A DNA stretch of 64,000 nt from NCBI RefSeq assembly GCF_022049065.2, contig NZ_CP095743.1:759001-823000 (forward strand), given 5' to 3'. A program made the position numbers and the translations under genes. The notes beneath the pieces were generated by a model. That model was not told the origin of the DNA and did no database searches. It worked only from the letters and a program-made list of their open reading frames with translations. Numbering within the stretch: position 1 is the first letter of the stretch; each line of letters opens with the position of its first letter. Origin of the DNA: Niallia sp. Man26. GTDB taxonomy: Bacteria > Bacillota > Bacilli > Bacillales > Cytobacillaceae. This document shows, piece by piece, positions 32,717-41,657 of the stretch.

Positions 32717-32740
32717 GGCATCCTTTTAAGGGTGCTTTTT
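32717..32740 (+). terminator. Second terminator-like hairpin
   Basis: GCATCC and GGGTGC arms (one wobble) with TTTTAA loop and five T. The stretch from here to 33008 holds the presumed promoter of the GAF-STAS gene and no other gene I can support. Confidence 0.55.
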
Positions 32741-33008
32741 GGTGTGAATTTTAATGTTTGATGGATTATTAGGTCTTTAGAAGGGTATGTGAATTATTAG
32801 TTTGTAATGGAGCAATAGGAAATAACGAGTTAATAAGTCTATCTAAAGAAAATCTGCAATTATATGTGAGAATAATTCTTTACTTTAAAAAACTTTACTC
32901 ATCATGAAAGGATGATGTACTAGCCGTGAGTTATAATAAATGATTTAATATAAATCCCGTGGTAATTAAATAACTAATAAAAATATACTAAATATTAGGG
33001 AGCAGTAA

Positions 33009-33869
33009 ATGGATATTTTTGAATATAATAATGATTTGAAAATTTTTAAGAATTTTGATGAGGCAGCTTCTACTATTCTTAAAATGATGAGTAAATTTAT
33101 AGATATTAATACACTATTTATCGCAAAAAATGATAATCAATCAAACGAAATTGTGAAAGTTTTAAACAAAGATAATATTTTATTGGAAGAAGGGGAAACC
33201 ACCCCTTTTAATGAAACTTTTTGCAAGTTAAGTGTAGATTATGGTCGTAAAATTCTTGTGATTAGAGATATTACGAAAAGTGATGTAACTAAATCATTAG
33301 CGGTTACAAAAAAATTAGGAAGCGGCTGTTTTATTGGTATTCCAATTTATACAGGAGATGGAGAAAATTACGGAACAATATGTGGGTTAGATACTAAAAA
33401 CTTTAAATTTGAAAATGAACATATCGAGCTGTTTGAGACAATGGCATCGTTGTTATCCTATGTGCTTGATTTGGATAATGCAAACAAACAAATACAACAA
33501 TTATCTGCACCATTTGTCCCTTTAACGAAAGGTGTAGCCATACTGCCGATTATTGGCTTAATACGGGAAGAAACAGCAGAAAATATCATTTTGTTAGCTT
33601 TAACGAAAAGTCAGCAGCTTTCGTTGGAATATTTAATAATAGATTTATCAGGTATTAGTCAAATTAATAATTTGGAAAGCAGCTATTTACTAAAAATTGT
33701 GGATCTTTTAGGGCTGATTGGTGTCAACCCAATACTAACTGGTTTGAGTCCTGATATAGCTTTAAAAGCAACGAAAACAAATATCAACTTCCAAAATATA
33801 CCGATTGAAGCTAATCTTGAGCGAGCATTAAAGAAAATAGGCTTCACATTAAAAAAAATGGAAGGTTAG
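33009..33869 (+). CDS. GAF-STAS protein, RsbR-like stressosome component
   Basis: 286 residues. The first 155 or so form a GAF sensor-type domain (GSGCFIGIPIYTGDGENYGTICGLD is the core). After a short linker, LSAPFVPLTKGVAILPIIG and ILTGLSPDIA mark a STAS domain of the RsbR family, the scaffold of the stressosome that controls sigma-B. By eye, the two RsbR phospho-threonine positions appear as Asn221 and Lys253, so it might not be a normal RsbT substrate; this alignment is approximate. AGGGAGCAGTAA precedes ATG 33009. It lies inside element B as its only apparent cargo, with its own promoter region. Confidence 0.82.
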   Translation: MDIFEYNNDLKIFKNFDEAASTILKMMSKFIDINTLFIAKNDNQSNEIVKVLNKDNILLEEGETTPFNETFCKLSVDYGRKILVIRDITKSDVTKSLAVTKKLGSGCFIGIPIYTGDGENYGTICGLDTKNFKFENEHIELFETMASLLSYVLDLDNANKQIQQLSAPFVPLTKGVAILPIIGLIREETAENIILLALTKSQQLSLEYLIIDLSGISQINNLESSYLLKIVDLLGLIGVNPILTGLSPDIALKATKTNINFQNIPIEANLERALKKIGFTLKKMEG

Positions 33870-33920
33870 CTATATATAAACTTAAACACTAGACAGCCTT
33901 TAAGTTGTTAGACGTCAAAT

Positions 33921-34430
33921 CTAATGATTTAGGGGTGTTTTTTTATATAAAATCCGCTGCTTTAAGCACCTTTTGTTGGCCATTGCAACTGCAATCGCAG
34001 GAAGACCTACTCTGACAGCAACAGGAAGAAGAACAGCCCCAATCAGTGCGACTGCAGGTGACGGCCAGAAGAAAAAGGAAATAATCATCATAAGTAAGCC
34101 GATGACCCAGTAGGCTAAACTGGGGGTTCGTATCCATTTTGCAAACGGTGAAATCATCACATCATTTATTCCGGTTTTGGTGAGGATTTTACTCATAGCG
34201 ACAATGATGGAGATGACGGCTATGGTTGGTAGCAATTCTGTTATGGCATAAATGAAACTATTAAATATCGTGCTGATAGAGCCGCTTAAAGAACCTGTAG
34301 CAGTAAGTGCCAATAAAAAAATTCCGACAATGCACACGATTGTAGTGTCTCTTCTCATTATCATGAAGCCTATAATGAATAGAATAAATAAAACGTAAAT
34401 CCAATGAAGTGCCGTTAATTCTATACCCAT
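33921..34430 (-). pseudogene. yhfA: N-terminal part of the split yhfA-like permease
   Basis: From ATG 34430 the product runs MGIELTALHWIYVLFILFII through several membrane helices to VGLPAIAVAMAN, then leaves the permease frame and adds 18 element-encoded residues. The native part ends at the 13-bp core. It has the normal promoter side and start, so a 169-residue truncated membrane protein may still be made. The family is an ion-transporter-type permease whose substrate is not known. Confidence 0.85.
33979..33991. other. Attachment core of element B, right copy
   Basis: GCCATTGCAACTG, identical to 29876-29888. Confidence 0.85.
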
Positions 34431-34666
34431 TGACGAAGACTCCCTTCTAATCCGACATGAAGCTTAGGCAAATGACTAAGACCGGATTTAATTACAGATT
34501 ATGAAGGAGGATAGGATTGGGTGATTAGAGAATCATTTTCTTTTATAGGAAGAAAATGGTATCTCTAAAATCTCCTTCTCTAGTTGGAGAAAAAAACGCC
34601 GCAGGATTGAACAATTAAAGAGAGATTAGTAGTACAATAATGCTATTGACTGGAAAAATTTCTTAA

Positions 34667-34690
34667 AAACTAGCAGTTATTTGCTAGTTT
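34667..34690 (+). promoter_or_regulatory. Hairpin in the leader of liaF
   Basis: AAACTAGCA and TGCTAGTTT arms (9 bp) with a short loop, 22 bases before the liaF start. No T run follows, so it is more likely an RNA-stability or operator element than a terminator. Confidence 0.4.
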
Positions 34691-34712
34691 CAATATAGAA
34701 GGTAGGGTACAT

Positions 34713-35510
34713 ATGGGGAAATCTTTAGCACAAATCATGTTTTCATTCTGCTTGCTTGTTGTCGGCATAGTCCTTCTTCTTGTTAACCTTGGTGTCATTT
34801 CCTTGGAAATAAAACAGCTTTTTGTCGTATTATACCCATTTCTGCTGCTTGTTTACGGAGTTGTATTGTTAATCAGCGGTATAAGAAAAAGAGCGACTAA
34901 TACTTTTCTGGCCATTTTCATCCTTGTTTTTGCCGGGTTATTATGCCTTGACCGGCTGCACTTATTTACATTTGCTTTTATGGACTTTTGGAAGCTGTGG
35001 CCGCTTATAATGATCATTGCTGCTTTAAGTATGATGTTTAAGAAGTCAAAATTTCTTGTTGTCACTAATGTAAATTGGGCGAAAGAGGATAAGGTTTTCG
35101 GAAAACCATCAATCCATATCAAGCAAAAGCCGGAAGGAAAGAAAAAAAGAGCTTTTTCTCTAGTAGGAGACGTCAAAATCAATACAGAAAATTGGCCTGC
35201 TGAGCCGATGACAATGCATAATACAATCGGTAATTACTTTATTGATTTCAGCAAGGCATATATACCAGATAAAGAAACACATATAGAAATCAGTGGATGG
35301 ATAGGCGATGTTAAGATTATTATTCCTGATAATCTGCCAGTGCGGATTGAAGGGGAAGTGAAAATCGGTGACTTACAAATCTTGGAGCAAAGCAAGGATG
35401 GCTTAGGAAATAAACTAGTCTACAAGTCTCCTGATTATGATGAGGCTGTTAGAAAACTCAGCTTGCATATTTATTTAAATATCGGCGATGTAACAGTAAA
35501 GAAAGTGTAG
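34713..35510 (+). CDS. liaF: LiaF-like membrane regulator
   Basis: 265 residues: four membrane helices in the first 105 residues, then a C-terminal beta-helical domain with IGDVKI repeats (LVGDVKINTENW, WIGDVKIIIPDN, NIGDVTVKKV) typical of LiaF/VraT. In B. subtilis LiaF inhibits the LiaRS two-component system that answers cell-envelope stress. Gene order liaF-liaS-liaR is conserved here, with liaS 13 bases downstream. The liaIH target genes are not adjacent. Confidence 0.92.
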   Translation: MGKSLAQIMFSFCLLVVGIVLLLVNLGVISLEIKQLFVVLYPFLLLVYGVVLLISGIRKRATNTFLAIFILVFAGLLCLDRLHLFTFAFMDFWKLWPLIMIIAALSMMFKKSKFLVVTNVNWAKEDKVFGKPSIHIKQKPEGKKKRAFSLVGDVKINTENWPAEPMTMHNTIGNYFIDFSKAYIPDKETHIEISGWIGDVKIIIPDNLPVRIEGEVKIGDLQILEQSKDGLGNKLVYKSPDYDEAVRKLSLHIYLNIGDVTVKKV

Positions 35511-35523
35511 AGGTGCTAATCTG

Positions 35524-36570
35524 ATGTGGAGAGAAAGAAAAGGTTTTCTGTACGGGCAGTTTTACAGCTATTTTATGACTAGTGTTATTAGTTCTTTGCT
35601 GCTGTTTATTGGTATGCAGCTCTATTTATTTTTAAACCCGCAAGCTCCGTTTTCTACGACCGTTATACTGCTTATATTCGCGTGCAGTTTCACCTTTACT
35701 ACTGCAGTCGGCATTTATTTCTCTATTAAAGCAAACAGCATCATTAATAAAGAGTGTGCAAATATCCTACTGTTTGTGTCAGCATTAAGCAGAGGAAAGT
35801 ATACAGAAAGGATAGCGGCTGAAGAAAACGGTATGCCAGAAGATATAAGGGGTGAACTTAACCGATTGGCAGTTCATATGAGTGAACAAGCAAATTCTCT
35901 GCAACGCCTTGCTGATGAAAAAATAAACTTGGCACAGACTGCTCATACCGCTGCCGTCATGGAGGAAAGACAGCGGTTAGCAAGGGATCTTCATGATGTA
36001 GTCAGCCAGCAGTTGTTTGCACTAAACATGATGTCATCAGCTGCCTTCAAAGTTTTTGATTCTAATCCGGCGCTTGCTAAGAAACAGCTGGAGGAAATCA
36101 TCGGAATTGCGGGCAAGGCACAAGGGGAGATGCGGGCATTATTGCTGCACTTACGGCCGATTGAACTTAGCAATGACAGCTTATGTGACGGTATTATAAA
36201 GCTGATACAAGAGCTGAAGGGAAAAACGAGTTTACAGTTTGCAGCAAGCATTGATGAAATAGATGATTTGTCGACTGCTGGGCAGGAGCATCTCTTTCGC
36301 ATAGTGCAGGAGGCGCTGTCAAATGTGCTGCGCCATTCCCATGCAAGCAAGGTGCAAATTATCTTGGAAGACAAAAGCAACTACGCTTACTTACATATTA
36401 GTGATAATGGACATGGCTTTGATCTTTCTGTAGAAAAAATCACTTCCTATGGTTTGAAAACTATGCGTGAAAGATGTGAAGAAATCGGCGGTGTCATGGA
36501 AATACGATCTAAAGTTGGGAGCGGGACATATATTGACATTCGTGTTCCTTTAAAAGGGGGGAAAGCATGA
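35524..36570 (+). CDS. liaS: LiaS-like sensor histidine kinase
   Basis: 348 residues. Two N-terminal membrane helices with almost no extracytoplasmic loop (residues 13-35 and 43-65), a HAMP-like segment, the HisKA_3 box EERQRLARDLHDVVSQQLFAL with the phospho-acceptor His, and an ATPase domain with FRIVQEALSNVLRHSHAS and DNGHGF. An intramembrane-sensing kinase of the NarL-partner class. Its stop overlaps the liaR start by four bases. Confidence 0.94.
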   Translation: MWRERKGFLYGQFYSYFMTSVISSLLLFIGMQLYLFLNPQAPFSTTVILLIFACSFTFTTAVGIYFSIKANSIINKECANILLFVSALSRGKYTERIAAEENGMPEDIRGELNRLAVHMSEQANSLQRLADEKINLAQTAHTAAVMEERQRLARDLHDVVSQQLFALNMMSSAAFKVFDSNPALAKKQLEEIIGIAGKAQGEMRALLLHLRPIELSNDSLCDGIIKLIQELKGKTSLQFAASIDEIDDLSTAGQEHLFRIVQEALSNVLRHSHASKVQIILEDKSNYAYLHISDNGHGFDLSVEKITSYGLKTMRERCEEIGGVMEIRSKVGSGTYIDIRVPLKGGKA

Positions 36571-37205
36571 TTAAGGTAGCTGTAGTAGATGATCATGATA
36601 TGGTAAGAAAAGGTTTGATTTCGTATTTGCAGACAGAAAAGGAAATAGAGCTTGTCTTTGAAGCGACTGGCGGACAGGAAGCAGTCAAGCTTGCAGTGAT
36701 GAAAAAGCCGGATGTCGTTTTGATGGATTTATTAATGGAAAAAGGAAATGGAATTGAAGCGACAAAAGGGATACTGAAGGAATATCCTGGCTGCAAAATA
36801 ATCATTATTACAAGCTATTATGATGAGGCACAAGTTATTCCAGCCATTGAAGCAGGGGCGTTCAGTTATCTTTTAAAAACAGCAAGTGCTCATGAGATTG
36901 TCCAGGCAATTCGTAAAGCAGTTGCCGGAGAAACAGTTATTGAACCGAAAGTAGCAAGTGTTATGCTGAAAAAGCTGCGGCCGAGTGAAAAGAAACGGCA
37001 TGATGATTTAACAGAGCGGGAGCTTGAGGTGCTGATGTGTCTTGGAGAAGGAATGACAAACCAAGAAATCAGTGAGGAGCTTTACATTGGGGTTAAAACC
37101 GTGAAAACACATGTAAGCAATATTCTTGCAAAACTAAATGTATCCGACAGAACACAGGCAGCTGTTTATGCTAACAGGAATGGAGTTATCAAAAAAAGGA
37201 GCTAA
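36567..37205 (+). CDS. liaR: LiaR-like response regulator (NarL/LuxR type)
   Basis: 212 residues. Receiver domain with acidic pocket VVDDHD and phospho-acceptor Asp54 (VVLMDLLM), followed by a LuxR-type helix-turn-helix (LTERELEVLMCLGEGMTNQEISEELYIGVKTVKTHVSNILAKL). Activated by LiaS; last gene of the operon, ending at a bidirectional terminator shared with hmoB. Confidence 0.94.
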   Translation: MIKVAVVDDHDMVRKGLISYLQTEKEIELVFEATGGQEAVKLAVMKKPDVVLMDLLMEKGNGIEATKGILKEYPGCKIIIITSYYDEAQVIPAIEAGAFSYLLKTASAHEIVQAIRKAVAGETVIEPKVASVMLKKLRPSEKKRHDDLTERELEVLMCLGEGMTNQEISEELYIGVKTVKTHVSNILAKLNVSDRTQAAVYANRNGVIKKRS

Positions 37206-37218
37206 ACTGCTCCTTTTT
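37193..37218. terminator. Bidirectional terminator between liaR and hmoB
   Basis: AAAAAGGAG(C) and GCTCCTTTTT arms with a TAAACT loop; overlaps the stops of both genes. Confidence 0.85.
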
Positions 37219-37720
37219 CGGCAATCGTAAGCTCGAGCAAATAGGCCTTGCCGTTGAACATAGTATGCTGGAGGATTCCGCCGTTTGTCGGATCGCCTGT
37301 GATAGGTGAATCAGGATTCTGGTGTTTCTGCTTCCAGACGATAAAGTCACGTCTTTCTGCCCAAAGTGACAGGATGATATAGGTATCTCCTTTTACAGGG
37401 CGCAGCAACCGGTATGCACTTATTTGCTGTCCCATTTGTTCTAATGACCGCTTCATATTCTGCTCAAATAATGGCTTATGCTCATCTGTGACAGGAATAT
37501 GATTCATAACGGCAAATCTTTTCCCGGAAAAATCTCCGTTGCTTCCTGCTGTCTCATATTTTCTCGGGACAGCAAAGATAGACGATGACAAAGTTTCATG
37601 CACTAATAAAGCGCTGTCACTGCCTAGTACCTGCATCGCAATCAGAGATTGCTGATCAATTTTGGCAGCGTATTTCTTTACTAAAAAATCATACGTCCCG
37701 CTTGCTAAATAAATATTCAT
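37202..37720 (-). CDS. hmoB: Heme-degrading monooxygenase HmoB
   Basis: 172 residues from ATG 37720, preceded by GAAGGAGGCTGCT. The C-terminal half is an ABM-type ferredoxin-like fold: FAVMNHIPVTDEHKPLFEQNMKRSLEQMGQ and YIILSLWAERRDFIVWKQ. B. subtilis HmoB (YhgC) has the same N-terminal extension and total size and is also found near hemE. It opens the heme ring to release iron; together with hemE/hemH this makes a heme-metabolism neighbourhood. Confidence 0.88.
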   Translation of the reverse strand: MNIYLASGTYDFLVKKYAAKIDQQSLIAMQVLGSDSALLVHETLSSSIFAVPRKYETAGSNGDFSGKRFAVMNHIPVTDEHKPLFEQNMKRSLEQMGQQISAYRLLRPVKGDTYIILSLWAERRDFIVWKQKHQNPDSPITGDPTNGGILQHTMFNGKAYLLELTIAEKGAV

Positions 37721-37804
37721 AGCAGCCTCCTTCGTGAGTTTCCTTTTGAAAAGTGCGTTTTCATGCTTCAAGGATACTATACTTCGCATGTTAAAGAAAC
37801 AAAA

Positions 37805-37845
37805 AAGCAAGGGCTGTTTGCTTGTAGTTGCAAACAGCCTTGTCT
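37805..37845 (-). terminator. Terminator of the CotF-like gene
   Basis: GCAAACAGCC/GGCTGTTTGC stem followed on the minus strand by TTGCTTTTTTG. Confidence 0.82.
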
Positions 37846-37850
37846 TCGTA

Positions 37851-38474
37851 TTATTGGTACAGTTGGTTGCTTTGGCCTACAGTTGGATTTTGGTTCATCA
37901 TATACCCGTTCATTTGCTGGTCTGTTTCTGGGACAAGCAAGTACATTGATCCCATTTTTTGAACAGCCATTTCATCTGCTGGTTCTAATACATAATAGCC
38001 CTTTTTAACCATATACTGCCACATGTCATAGGCATGGGAGCAGCTCATCATGAAAGCTGTCTGGCAAAAAGAGCGTATTTCTGGATTTGCCATTTCCATT
38101 GCATTCCAAGCATATTCTCTGCCGGCACGCTTTAAAGTAAGCAGGTAGGCAGTGGCCATTTCTCTGTCATTCATATTCTCTACAAGCGTTCTCGGCTGAA
38201 CAGGAGGAGCTTGCGGGGCAATCATTTCTGTAAATTGATTCATCTTCGCTTCTTCCTTTAATAAAGGAAGCTCCTTCGTTGCACCTTCTCTTTTATTGAG
38301 GAATTCAACCTTCATATTATAATCGCGAATATGAAGCGGGAAATGCCTTTGCAGGATGGATTTAAACTCTGGATCTTGGACATGCTGCAGCATATATCCC
38401 ATATTTGTGATGCTGTTGACACAGCTCAATGTTAATTCATTCAATGCATTTGCTTCATGTGCGGCTATTCTCAT
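37851..38474 (-). CDS. Spore coat protein of the CotF family
   Basis: 207 residues, nearly all helical, Met- and Gln-rich, with two ferritin-like CotF repeats: LNELTLSCVNSITNMGYMLQ in the N-terminal half and MATAYLLTLKRAGREYAWNAMEM with SHAYDMWQYM in the C-terminal half. Resembles B. subtilis YhcQ/CotF, present in the spore coat or forespore. Monocistronic on the minus strand, likely expressed in sporulation. Confidence 0.85.
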   Translation of the reverse strand: MRIAAHEANALNELTLSCVNSITNMGYMLQHVQDPEFKSILQRHFPLHIRDYNMKVEFLNKREGATKELPLLKEEAKMNQFTEMIAPQAPPVQPRTLVENMNDREMATAYLLTLKRAGREYAWNAMEMANPEIRSFCQTAFMMSCSHAYDMWQYMVKKGYYVLEPADEMAVQKMGSMYLLVPETDQQMNGYMMNQNPTVGQSNQLYQ

Positions 38475-38864
38475 TTGTAAGCTCCCTTGGAATTTAATTG
38501 TATTGGTGTAATACTTTTTTATAATGGCTGACTAAAAAAGAAATATACGCAAAATTTACTTGGTGGCGTTTGGGTTAAAAGCGAAATGGGAATAAGATAG
38601 AAGATGTAAATTAGTCTATTTTGTGACAATTTATCAAGTTTTGTATACAACGATAGTGAAAAAGTTATATATTTAATTTATACATCCAAAAGTACTGTAG
38701 ATTAAAAGGAAATAGTGAGTGTCTGTAAAAAGACATTCTTTTTTATTGCTTTTTTATTTATAAATATTATAATCTAATAATGATTACAGTTAAATTATTT
38801 TTGAATTTATGATTTATATATTACAATGGAAAACATAAGCAATGGAAAGGTGGACATATTAAGA
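38475..38864. promoter_or_regulatory. 390-bp intergenic region between CotF-like gene and hemE
   Basis: Very AT-rich. Must hold the divergent promoters. It also contains a terminator-like hairpin (38717-38744: GAGTGTCT and AGACATTC arms, then six T) pointing toward hemE although no rightward gene precedes it, so a transcription-attenuation leader is possible. Confidence 0.5.
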
Positions 38865-39908
38865 ATGAGCAAGGAATTGAAAGATACATTCATTAAGGCG
38901 GCAAAAGGGGAAAAAACGGACTTCGTACCTGTCTGGTATATGCGTCAAGCTGGGCGTTCCCAACCAGAATACAGAACGATTAAAGAAAAGTATTCTCTTT
39001 TTGAAATAACCCATCAGCCAGAACTTTGTGCATATGTTACAAAGCTGCCTGTCGATCAGTACAATGTCGATGCGGCGGTACTATACAAGGATATTATGAC
39101 ACCTCTTCCTGCAATCGGCGTTGATGTGGAGATTAAATCAGGTATTGGCCCTGTTATTGATAATCCTATTATATCAATGGAAGACGTAGCAAAGCTCGGT
39201 GTGTTAAATCCTGAGCAAGATATTAAATATGTGCTGGACACAATTAAATTATTGACAGAAGAGCAGCTGGATGTACCGTTAATCGGCTTTTCAGGAGCGC
39301 CATTTACACTAGCCAGCTATATGATTGAAGGCGGACCTTCAAAAAACTATCATAAGACAAAAGCTTTTATGTACTCACAGCCAGAGGCTTGGGCTTTATT
39401 GATGGAAAAGCTGGGAAGCATGGTCGTTACATATGCAAAATCCCAGATAAATGCAGGAGCAAGTGCTATTCAAATTTTTGATTCATGGGTAGGTGCACTG
39501 AATGTAGCGGATTACCGTACTTTCATTAAGCCGGTCATGGAAAAGATATTTACTGATTTAAGAAGCGAAAACACACCGCTTATTATGCACGGTGTTGGTG
39601 CTAGCCATCTTGCCCTTGAATGGAACAGCCTCCCGTTAGATGTTGTAGGGCTTGATTGGCGACTGCCTATTAAAGAAGCGCGGGACTTAGGAGTGACGAA
39701 AGCAGTTCAAGGCAATCTTGACCCAGCGGTACTACTGGCACCATGGAATGTCATTGAAGAGAGAGTGAAGGAAATACTGGATCAAGGCATGCAGCAGGAC
39801 GGATTTATCTTTAATCTCGGTCATGGTGTATTCCCGGAAGTAGACCCGGCTGTCTTGAAAAAACTGACAAGCTTTGTGCATGAGTATTCAGCTGCAAAAA
39901 AAGCCTAA
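38865..39908 (+). CDS. hemE: Uroporphyrinogen decarboxylase
   Basis: 347 residues from ATG 38865, matching the family length; an in-frame ATG at 38826 would add 13 atypical residues. Signature [17 protein letters not shown] at the N-terminus, then [17 protein letters not shown] and the C-terminal [11 protein letters not shown] and [13 protein letters not shown]. Converts uroporphyrinogen III to coproporphyrinogen III in the cytoplasm. Followed by hemH after 34 bases, as in B. subtilis. Confidence 0.96.
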   Translation: MSKELKDTFIKAAKGEKTDFVPVWYMRQAGRSQPEYRTIKEKYSLFEITHQPELCAYVTKLPVDQYNVDAAVLYKDIMTPLPAIGVDVEIKSGIGPVIDNPIISMEDVAKLGVLNPEQDIKYVLDTIKLLTEEQLDVPLIGFSGAPFTLASYMIEGGPSKNYHKTKAFMYSQPEAWALLMEKLGSMVVTYAKSQINAGASAIQIFDSWVGALNVADYRTFIKPVMEKIFTDLRSENTPLIMHGVGASHLALEWNSLPLDVVGLDWRLPIKEARDLGVTKAVQGNLDPAVLLAPWNVIEERVKEILDQGMQQDGFIFNLGHGVFPEVDPAVLKKLTSFVHEYSAAKKA

Positions 39909-39942
39909 TAGACAATCAAACTATAGAAATGAGTGATAATAA

Positions 39943-40884
39943 ATGAGCAGAAAAAAAATGGGGCTGTTAGTAATGGCCTACGGAACTCCATATAAAGAAG
40001 AAGATATCGAAAGATACTATACACATATTAGACATGGCAGAAGACCAACTGATGAGATGTTGGAAGACTTGAGAAGCCGCTATGAAGCAATAGGTGGAAT
40101 TTCTCCGCTGGCAAAAATTACGCAGGAGCAGGCTGAACGACTCGAAGCCCATCTTAATTCCATTCAAGAAGATATTGAATTTAAGATGTACATCGGTTTG
40201 AAGCATATTGAACCATTTGTCGAAGATGCTGTTAAAAGCATGCATGCTGACGGAATCACGGAAGCGGTAAGTATTGTATTAGCACCACATTTCTCCACAT
40301 TCAGCATTAAGTCATATAACGGCAGAGCGAAACAAGCAGCCGAAGAGCTTGGCGGGTTAACTATTCACAGTGTTGAAAGCTGGTATGATGAGCCGAAGTT
40401 CATCGAGTATTGGTCTAAAAAGGTTCAGGAGACTTTCAGCAAAATGTCAGAAGAAGAAAGAAGCAATGCTGCTTTAATTGTTTCAGCGCACAGCTTGCCT
40501 GAAAAGATTCTTCAATACGGTGATCCTTATCCAGATCAATTGAAAGAAACAGCTGATTTGATTGCAAAATCTGCTGGTGTTTCTAATTATTATATCGGCT
40601 GGCAAAGTGCTGGTAACACACCAGACCCTTGGCTTGGCCCAGATGTTCAAGATTTAACAAGAGATCTTTATGAAAAACATGGATATAAAGCATTTGTTTA
40701 TACGCCAGTCGGTTTTGTGGCAGACCACCTTGAAGTGCTTTATGATAATGACTATGAGTGCCTTGTTGTTACAAAAGATATCGGTGCGTCTTACTACAGA
40801 CCAGAAATGCCGAATGCACAGCCTGAATTTATTGATGCGCTGGCAACGGTTGTTTTAAACAGCTTGTCTGTTCACTCTAAATAA
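39943..40884 (+). CDS. hemH: Coproporphyrin ferrochelatase
   Basis: 313 residues, full length. Features: [28 protein letters not shown] at the start, the iron-site His in [10 protein letters not shown] and Glu in [14 protein letters not shown], and [15 protein letters not shown]. Inserts Fe2+ into coproporphyrin III in the coproporphyrin-dependent heme pathway of Firmicutes. The next step usually encoded here, hemY (coproporphyrinogen oxidase), is missing from this operon; a strong terminator follows instead. Confidence 0.96.
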   Translation: MSRKKMGLLVMAYGTPYKEEDIERYYTHIRHGRRPTDEMLEDLRSRYEAIGGISPLAKITQEQAERLEAHLNSIQEDIEFKMYIGLKHIEPFVEDAVKSMHADGITEAVSIVLAPHFSTFSIKSYNGRAKQAAEELGGLTIHSVESWYDEPKFIEYWSKKVQETFSKMSEEERSNAALIVSAHSLPEKILQYGDPYPDQLKETADLIAKSAGVSNYYIGWQSAGNTPDPWLGPDVQDLTRDLYEKHGYKAFVYTPVGFVADHLEVLYDNDYECLVVTKDIGASYYRPEMPNAQPEFIDALATVVLNSLSVHSK

Positions 40885-40894
40885 GTAATTTTTT

Positions 40895-40938
40895 AGCGGC
40901 TGATATTTTTCTTAGAAAAATTCAGCCGCTTCTTGTTG
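40895..40938 (+). terminator. Rho-independent terminator after hemH
   Basis: AGCGGCTGA/TCAGCCGCT stem extended by an inner A/T-rich pairing; T-rich tract follows. Confidence 0.85.
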
Positions 40939-40949
40939 CACTAGTTTTT

Positions 40950-40978
40950 TTGATATGTTATATTCATAACTGTACTAA
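40950..40978 (+). promoter_or_regulatory. Promoter of the TetR-family gene
   Basis: -35 TTGATA (40950-40955), 17-bp spacer, -10 TACTAA (40973-40978), with the TetR operator starting two bases downstream. Confidence 0.7.
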
Positions 40979-40979
40979 A

Positions 40980-41002
40980 TGACCAAATTTCTCATTTGGT
41001 CA
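40980..41002. promoter_or_regulatory. TetR-type operator 1
   Basis: 23-bp perfect inverted repeat with 9-bp arms TGACCAAAT and ATTTGGTCA around TTCTC. Outer pattern TGACC-N13-GGTCA is shared with the site before yhgE. Confidence 0.82.
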
Positions 41003-41058
41003 TTTTTAGTTTTTAATAGAAATACAGACTTATTTTTCATGACTTGAGGTGAAGCATT

Positions 41059-41634
41059 TTGGCTATGGATCGGAAGAAGATGATACTGGAAGCTGCTGCG
41101 AAGTCCTTTTCTATGTTTGGCTATAAAGCAACAACGATGGACCAAGTGGCGAAAATAGCAAATGTCGGCAAAGGAACTATTTATACGTTTTTCAAAAATA
41201 AGGAACAGCTTTTTGATGAGATTATCACAGGGCTTATTTTGGAAATGAAGGCAGAGGCAGACGCCTCCTTTGATCCAGGTTCTAGCTTTATGGACAATGT
41301 TCATCGGACACTAATTCGGATGCTTGAATACAGAAAAGAGCATCAGCTTACGATAAAGTTGTTTGAAGAGCAAAAGGAAATGGGAACATTAGAAGTGAAG
41401 GAAGTACTTAACCGCCTGGAAAACGCTATTCTTAGCTATATGAAGGGACATGTACAAGAAGCTATCAGTAAAGGAGAAATACAGCCTTGTGACCCTGAGC
41501 TGACTTCATTTATTATCTTTAAAATGTATATCTCCTTAATTTTTGATTGGGAAAAAAACCATCCCCCCCTTCAGTCAGAGGAGATCGCCTTAACTGTTGA
41601 AAGGTCCTTATTAAAGGGATTGTCTACTAGATAG
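41059..41634 (+). CDS. TetR-family regulator (YhgD-like)
   Basis: 191 residues. N-terminal TetR helix-turn-helix (KKMILEAAAKSFSMFGYKATTMDQVAKIANVGKGTIYTFFKNKEQLFDEII), helical ligand domain behind it. TTG 41059 is spaced seven bases from GAGGTGA; ATG 41065 would be too far, so TTG is preferred. It precedes a Pip/YhgE gene as yhgD does in B. subtilis. Matching 23-bp palindromes before this gene and before yhgE imply that it represses itself and yhgE. Confidence 0.9.
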   Translation: MAMDRKKMILEAAAKSFSMFGYKATTMDQVAKIANVGKGTIYTFFKNKEQLFDEIITGLILEMKAEADASFDPGSSFMDNVHRTLIRMLEYRKEHQLTIKLFEEQKEMGTLEVKEVLNRLENAILSYMKGHVQEAISKGEIQPCDPELTSFIIFKMYISLIFDWEKNHPPLQSEEIALTVERSLLKGLSTR

Positions 41635-41657
41635 TCCTCTTTTTTTAGAAATAAAAA

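Larger units (their letters stand above)
29889..33978. mobile_element. Element B: 4.1-kb serine-recombinase element with GAF-STAS cargo
   Basis: Bounded by the 13-bp direct repeat GCCATTGCAACTG at 29876-29888 and 33979-33991, lying exactly where the permease frame is cut. Content: large serine recombinase beside the left end, Xre repressor, two tiny proteins, and an RsbR-like GAF-STAS protein. No structural, replication or transfer genes, so it is a minimal integrative element or a reduced prophage that may rely on other elements for transfer. Confidence 0.88.
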
